Of a stretch of 64,000 bases of DNA, positions 60,481 through 64,000 are shown one piece after another (the first letter of the stretch is position 1; every line of letters begins with the position of its first letter). The notes under the pieces were generated by a model, which was not told where the DNA came from, made no database searches, and saw nothing but the letters and a program-made list of their open reading frames with translations. Both the position numbers and the translations under genes were made by a program. The stretch comes from Clostridium algifaecis (GTDB lineage: Bacteria; Bacillota; Clostridia; Clostridiales; Clostridiaceae), in the NCBI RefSeq assembly GCF_017874415.1, contig NZ_JAGGLM010000011.1, positions 20,020-84,019 on the forward strand. The letters are read 5' to 3'.

Positions 60481-62436
60481 ATGATAAGCGACAGTGCTAT
60501 AGAAAAATTATGCTTTGGCATATGCAGTAAAAAAAGATGTCCTAAAGATATTTTTAAATGTGACGGTATTATTAAAGATAAGTGTATTGAAAGAGGGAAA
60601 AGCTGTATAGAAAATCTTAATGAAAATCAAATCGAATATATTTTATCTGATATTGATAAAAATATATTTTTAAGTGCATGTGCAGGGAGTGGAAAGACGG
60701 AAGTTCTGGGAATTAAAAGTGCTTATGAGATAAAAAGATGGGAAAAAGAGAATCAAGGAATTGCTATTTTAACTTTTACAAATTCTGCTGAAGATGAAAT
60801 AAGAAATAGAGTGGAAGGGTTTTTACATTTTAATATTGGGTATCCTCATTTTTTAGGCACATTTACAAGCTGGATACATGGATATATAGCAAATCCATTT
60901 TCTTCATATATTACAAAATATAAAGGTGATGAAAATGGAGACAAATCTATTAAATTAATTGATTCTAAAAGTAATTCAAAATTTTTGAAAGTGTATTCCA
61001 CTAAATATTCATATGACAAGTTAGGAAATATGAGAGCAAATGAATTTTATTATTATTTAAAGGAAGACAAATATGCTTATTGTGGAGATCGTAATAGAGA
61101 AGGACAATCTATATTAGATGGATTAATAAGTGAACAAAGCTGGAGAATTGATGACTTAATTAAAACAAAAAATAAATTTTTTAAAAGCGGATATTGTACA
61201 TATGAAGATGTTGAAAATATTGTATATTCTATACTTAAAGAAAAGGATGATATAGCTAAAATTTTTTCTCGTAGGTTTCCAGTTATTTTAGTAGATGAAT
61301 GTCAGGATTTATCATATATGCAACTTGAAATTTTAAAATGTTTAAGTGAACAAGGAAGCAAGTTACACTTTATTGGAGATTTAGACCAATCAATATATGA
61401 ATTCCGTAAAATACATCCTGAAGATACAAAGAAATTTATTAAAGAATTAGAATTTTGTGAATTAGAACTTAATAAAAATTATCGCAGTTGTCAAGAAATA
61501 GTAAATATATCTAATCTGATAATAAATAAAACAGATAAAATTGAAGGATTTAAATATGTTGAGATAAAAGATAAACTAATTGTAATATTATATAAGAAAA
61601 ATCAAGAAAAGTTAGTAGTAGAAAAATTTTATGATTTAATTAAAAAAAATAAGTTGAATTGTGAAAACTCTAGAGTAATAGTTCGCAATAATAGGTTAAA
61701 AAATAAGCTACTTGGTTTAAAAAACAATCAAGGCAGTGAGAATATTTTAGAGGATTTAATAAAGGCAATTTATTTGTGTAAGGAGTATAGTAACATAAAT
61801 AATTATAGAGATGGGTTTATATTGCTATGTAAGGTGATTCAAAAAATATATTTTAATAATGACGAGCATAAGAATAAAAATTATTTTTATATGCCATTAT
61901 CATTAGAAATTAAAATATGGGAAAATTTAGTATACAATATTGGAAATGAACTAATAAACAATGAAGATTTATTTAATTTTGATTTGACCTTTAAAGAGTG
62001 GAAAAATTTATTGAAAAATATATTAGAAAATGACTTGAAATACATTAATGAAATTGATGGAAAAAAAATAAATCTAGGTAAGATAAGAAGTGGAAATTCT
62101 TTAAAAAAAATTAATGAAATTATATTTTCAAATAATGATAATTGTCTAGATCATAAGATTGAAACTATTCATGGATGTAAGGGAATGAGCTTAGATGCAG
62201 TTTTATTTATGTCATCTTATAAAAGGCCTTCATTAACTTCGAGAGAAGAGCCATCAGGATCGTACTGGAGAGAATGGTTTGATACAAATCAAATAGAAGA
62301 GAAAAATAGAATGGCCTATGTTGCATTTTCTAGAGCAAAGTATTTTTTGGCATTGGGTATACCTAAGCCATCTAGTTTTAGCGATTCTGACAGAAATAAG
62401 TTGATGGATTATGGCTTTAAATTAATAGAAATTTAA
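60481..62436 (+). CDS. UvrD/Rep-type helicase (GajB-like) with Cys-rich N-terminus
   Basis: 651 residues from the ATG 14 bp after the nuclease stop (AGGGGG site). SF1 helicase motifs are intact: ACAGSGKTEVLG, LVDECQDLSYMQLEIL, FIGDLDQSIYEFRK, LNKNYRSCQEI, TIHGCKGMSLDAVLFM and AYVAFSRAKYFLAL. Before the first motif lie about 60 residues with six cysteines (CFGICSKKRCP ... CDGIIKDKC ... C), which suggests a metal-binding or Fe-S N-terminal module; I do not recall this from typical GajB (about 490 residues). It probably acts with the upstream OLD nuclease. Confidence 0.88.
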   Translation: MISDSAIEKLCFGICSKKRCPKDIFKCDGIIKDKCIERGKSCIENLNENQIEYILSDIDKNIFLSACAGSGKTEVLGIKSAYEIKRWEKENQGIAILTFTNSAEDEIRNRVEGFLHFNIGYPHFLGTFTSWIHGYIANPFSSYITKYKGDENGDKSIKLIDSKSNSKFLKVYSTKYSYDKLGNMRANEFYYYLKEDKYAYCGDRNREGQSILDGLISEQSWRIDDLIKTKNKFFKSGYCTYEDVENIVYSILKEKDDIAKIFSRRFPVILVDECQDLSYMQLEILKCLSEQGSKLHFIGDLDQSIYEFRKIHPEDTKKFIKELEFCELELNKNYRSCQEIVNISNLIINKTDKIEGFKYVEIKDKLIVILYKKNQEKLVVEKFYDLIKKNKLNCENSRVIVRNNRLKNKLLGLKNNQGSENILEDLIKAIYLCKEYSNINNYRDGFILLCKVIQKIYFNNDEHKNKNYFYMPLSLEIKIWENLVYNIGNELINNEDLFNFDLTFKEWKNLLKNILENDLKYINEIDGKKINLGKIRSGNSLKKINEIIFSNNDNCLDHKIETIHGCKGMSLDAVLFMSSYKRPSLTSREEPSGSYWREWFDTNQIEEKNRMAYVAFSRAKYFLALGIPKPSSFSDSDRNKLMDYGFKLIEI

Positions 62437-62465
62437 ATGGCATTTTTATTTAAGGAGAAGTAAAA

Positions 62466-62814
62466 ATGACTTAATCAGAATGGTGAGGAGGCTGTAGTAG
62501 CAATTGCTAAAAGTTTAAATTCACCAGAGTCCAAATAGGTCAATAGTTCATATTTACCTGAATTAACTGAATGGATTTTGGAAAAGTTTGAAACAAGTGA
62601 TGGAGTCTTTCATGAATTCATTTTAGCTAGGTATTCTATGCAAGCTATTTTGGTTGGTGAAAAAATAGCAGAGCATGATAATCTAGCTAAAAAGATGAAA
62701 CCTTATTTAAAGTATAAATTAAGAAGAATACGAGAATGGGCACAGTGGAAAATTGAGTATTCTAATGATTTAATTAATGATAACAAACATATGGAAGTTA
62801 TCAAAGAAAGATAA
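62466..62814 (+). pseudogene. broken gene of unknown family downstream of the helicase
   Basis: AAGGAG precedes an ATG whose frame stops after two codons. One base over, the frame reads LNQNGEEAVVAIAKSLNSPE, then a TAG at 62536, then continues ...YLPELTEWILEKF and RRIREWAQWKIEYSNDL to the stop at 62814. So a frameshift near the start and one nonsense codon interrupt about 116 codons. The protein looks helical; I do not recognise it. The position suggests a third member of the OLD-helicase operon or the tail of an older defence gene. Confidence 0.6.
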
Positions 62815-62948
62815 AATTGAATGTAAACGGTAAATTGTAGGTGTGTACTTGTAAAAATAAACAATATATAGAGATACATAAAGATATTTTAACATAATTA
62901 AAGTATTTAAACGTAAAATAAGTATACAAATTTGTAAAATTGATATAC

Positions 62949-62954
62949 TATAAT
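62949..62954 (+). promoter_or_regulatory. -10 element of the antitoxin RNA promoter
   Basis: A perfect TATAAT, 5 bp before the first RNA repeat; the -35 is weak (TACAAA, 18-bp spacer). Transcription would start almost exactly at the repeat. Confidence 0.45.
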
Positions 62955-62958
62955 AGTA

Positions 62959-63019
62959 ACAGAACTCGTAAAGCCTATGTTTGAAAAAATATGCTCAAAT
63001 GTACGAGACGTTTTTTAGT
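62959..63019 (+). repeat. 61-nt RNA repeat 1
   Basis: Outer stem CTCGTA (62965-62970) with TACGAG (63002-63007); inner pairing ATGTTT/AAATAT (one wobble). Ends in a T-run. Confidence 0.8.
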
Positions 63020-63080
63020 ACAGAACTCACCAAGCCTCTTATATTTAATATAATGCTCAAATAGGTGGGACGAATTTATT
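63020..63080 (+). repeat. 61-nt RNA repeat 2
   Basis: Outer stem CTCACC (63026-63031) with GGTGGG (63064-63069, one wobble); inner palindrome TTATATTTAATATAA. Same length as repeat 1 and directly abutting it. Confidence 0.8.
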
Positions 63081-63112
63081 ACCCACTAAGTAATTACTTA
63101 GTGGGTTTCATT
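63081..63112 (+). terminator. terminator between the RNA repeats and the toxin gene
   Basis: ACCCACTAAGTAA/TTACTTAGTGGGT is a perfect 13-bp stem followed by TTCATTTT. It would let the RNA be made in excess over the toxin mRNA, as in type III toxin-antitoxin loci. Confidence 0.85.
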
Positions 63113-63137
63113 TTAACTAAATTTAGGAGGTTGTATA

Positions 63138-63914
63138 GTGACGAAACTAAAAAGACCTATTAGTTTTGATGAACAAATAAAGAAACTTGAAGGTAGAGGA
63201 TTAATAATTGAAGATGAAGAAAGAGCTAAATTTATATTAAGTAATTTAAATTATTATAGATTTACAGCGTATCTTTTGCCTTTTAAGTTGGATGATGATA
63301 ACTATGCTAAGGGTACAAGCTTTAAGAAAATTTATAATATATATATGTTTGATAAAAGTTTAAGGTTATTGCTAATGGATATTGTGGGTACTGTTGAAAT
63401 ATCTTTTAGAACTTATATAGCTTATACATTGGCGATGAAGTATGGGGCATATGGATATACAGATAAAAGAAATTTTATAAATGAAGATTATCATAATAAA
63501 TTCTTATTAAATTTAGAACTAGAAAAACAGCGTAATTCTAGCAAACTTTTTATTATGCATCATAATGAAATTTATGAGGGTAGATTACCAATTTGGGTTG
63601 CAACTGAAATAATGCCATTTGGTATGTTGTCCAAGCTATATTCAAATTTATTACCTGGTGAGAAAACTTTTATTAAAAATAATTTTTGCAAAGTAAATGT
63701 AGGATTAGTTAATTCATGGTTACAATCTTTAACTCATTTAAGAAATGAATGTGCTCATTATGGAAGAGTATATAACTCATTATTTCCTGTTGTTAAAATA
63801 ATGAAAAAGCATAGAGAATATGATTTTGACAATAGAAAAGTTTTTATACATATAGTTGTTATTAAGTATTTAGTTGCTGATCAAAAAAATTGGAATGATT
63901 TTTTTATTTCTTAG
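63138..63914 (+). CDS. AbiF/AbiD-type (Abi_2) HEPN protein, putative RNase toxin
   Basis: 258 residues from a GTG 9 nt after AGGAGG. It opens with the Abi_2 pattern KRPISFDEQIKKLEGRGLII and NLNYYRFTAYLLPF. The HEPN catalytic motif R-x4-H is in LRNECAHYGRVYNS (about residue 200). Family knowledge: Abi_2 proteins abort phage infection; AbiF is reported as an RNA-controlled toxin related to Cas13. The tandem-repeat RNA with terminator directly upstream supports that reading here. The arrangement is intact. Confidence 0.9.
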   Translation: MTKLKRPISFDEQIKKLEGRGLIIEDEERAKFILSNLNYYRFTAYLLPFKLDDDNYAKGTSFKKIYNIYMFDKSLRLLLMDIVGTVEISFRTYIAYTLAMKYGAYGYTDKRNFINEDYHNKFLLNLELEKQRNSSKLFIMHHNEIYEGRLPIWVATEIMPFGMLSKLYSNLLPGEKTFIKNNFCKVNVGLVNSWLQSLTHLRNECAHYGRVYNSLFPVVKIMKKHREYDFDNRKVFIHIVVIKYLVADQKNWNDFFIS

Positions 63915-63932
63915 GAATTTAAAAAAAATTGG

Positions 63933-63961
63933 CTCAAAAAAATAGCCCGTTAGGGCTTGAG
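63933..63961. other. hairpin after the AbiF-type gene
   Basis: AGCCC-GTTA-GGGCT, extended by CTCAA on the left and TGAG on the right with an A-rich bulge. There is no T-run, so it is a doubtful terminator. The window ends 39 bases later. Confidence 0.4.
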
Positions 63962-64000
63962 AAATCTAAGTCTAGAAGTTCGAGGAAAATATTACAAGTA

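Larger units (their letters stand above)
62957..63106 (+). ncRNA. tandem-repeat RNA upstream of the AbiF-type gene, candidate RNA antitoxin
   Basis: Two adjacent 61-nt repeats are followed at once by a terminator, then the HEPN gene. Each repeat has the frame ACAGAACTC - 3 nt - AAGCCT - inner hairpin - ATGCTCAAAT - GACG. The outer stem is CTCGTA/TACGAG in the first and CTCACC/GGTGGG in the second: paired positions change together, so the RNA fold appears to be under selection. The inner hairpins also differ in sequence but stay paired. Published work, as I recall, links AbiF proteins to a conserved RNA antitoxin and to Cas13 ancestry; I could not check this sequence against it. Confidence 0.75.

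Noticed and set aside
62959..63080. Two tandem repeats as a mini CRISPR array
   Set aside because: The repeats abut without spacers, are 61 nt long, vary in the stem with compensation, and no cas genes are present. An RNA antitoxin fits better.

Overview
This 64 kb window is AT-rich DNA from an anaerobic, butyrate-pathway Clostridium (Firmicutes). The evidence is strong GGAGG ribosome binding sites, a Rex redox repressor next to crotonase and 3-hydroxybutyryl-CoA dehydrogenase, bifurcating NfnAB, an [FeFe]-hydrogenase, bcd-etfBA and GatCAB. The gene order crt ... hbd - nfnA - nfnB resembles what I remember of C. kluyveri. The species itself cannot be named from sequence alone.

Core part (1-51.3 kb). 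The left edge holds a truncated M16C peptidase, then a CstA-type transporter divergent from a LytS/LytTR two-component pair. Next come an ABC-F ATPase, Rex and an energy block: crt, a decayed relic of bcd-etfBA, hbd, nfnAB, ogg and an [FeFe]-hydrogenase. groESL follows under a perfect CIRCE operator, then guaB behind a guanine riboswitch, guaA and an ABC-2 exporter. An intact bcd-etfB-etfA operon lies on the minus strand, followed by pgi and a housekeeping stretch: rsuA-type pseudouridine synthase, yerC, pcrA, ligA, gatCAB, an oligopeptide-binding protein, rph, rdgB and yfcE. A probable small RNA of about 80 nt with its own promoter and terminator sits at 36.4 kb.

tRNA array (51.3-52.7 kb). 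There are fifteen tRNA genes, all with encoded CCA and with internally duplicated blocks. The array ends in tRNA-Arg(TCG), next to the remnant of a tyrosine integrase.

Accessory island (52.8-64 kb). Three probable defence modules lie beyond the integrase relic. (1) An unassigned five-gene operon encodes a GGDEF protein, a WYL regulator, a protein with H/D motifs like membrane-bound hydrolases, a TerB-like protein and a Gly/Ala-zipper membrane protein. (2) A Gabija-like OLD nuclease plus UvrD-type helicase is followed by a broken gene. (3) An AbiF/AbiD-type HEPN protein is preceded by exactly two 61-nt tandem RNA repeats with a covarying stem and a terminator, which is the layout of a type III (RNA antitoxin) toxin-antitoxin system. 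The island runs off the right edge.

How the genes fit together: Crt, Hbd and Bcd-EtfBA would convert acetoacetyl-CoA to butyryl-CoA while reducing ferredoxin. NfnAB links NADH, NADPH and ferredoxin, the hydrogenase can remove reducing equivalents as H2, and Rex senses NADH/NAD+. All functions are inferred from sequence; nothing was searched or computed.
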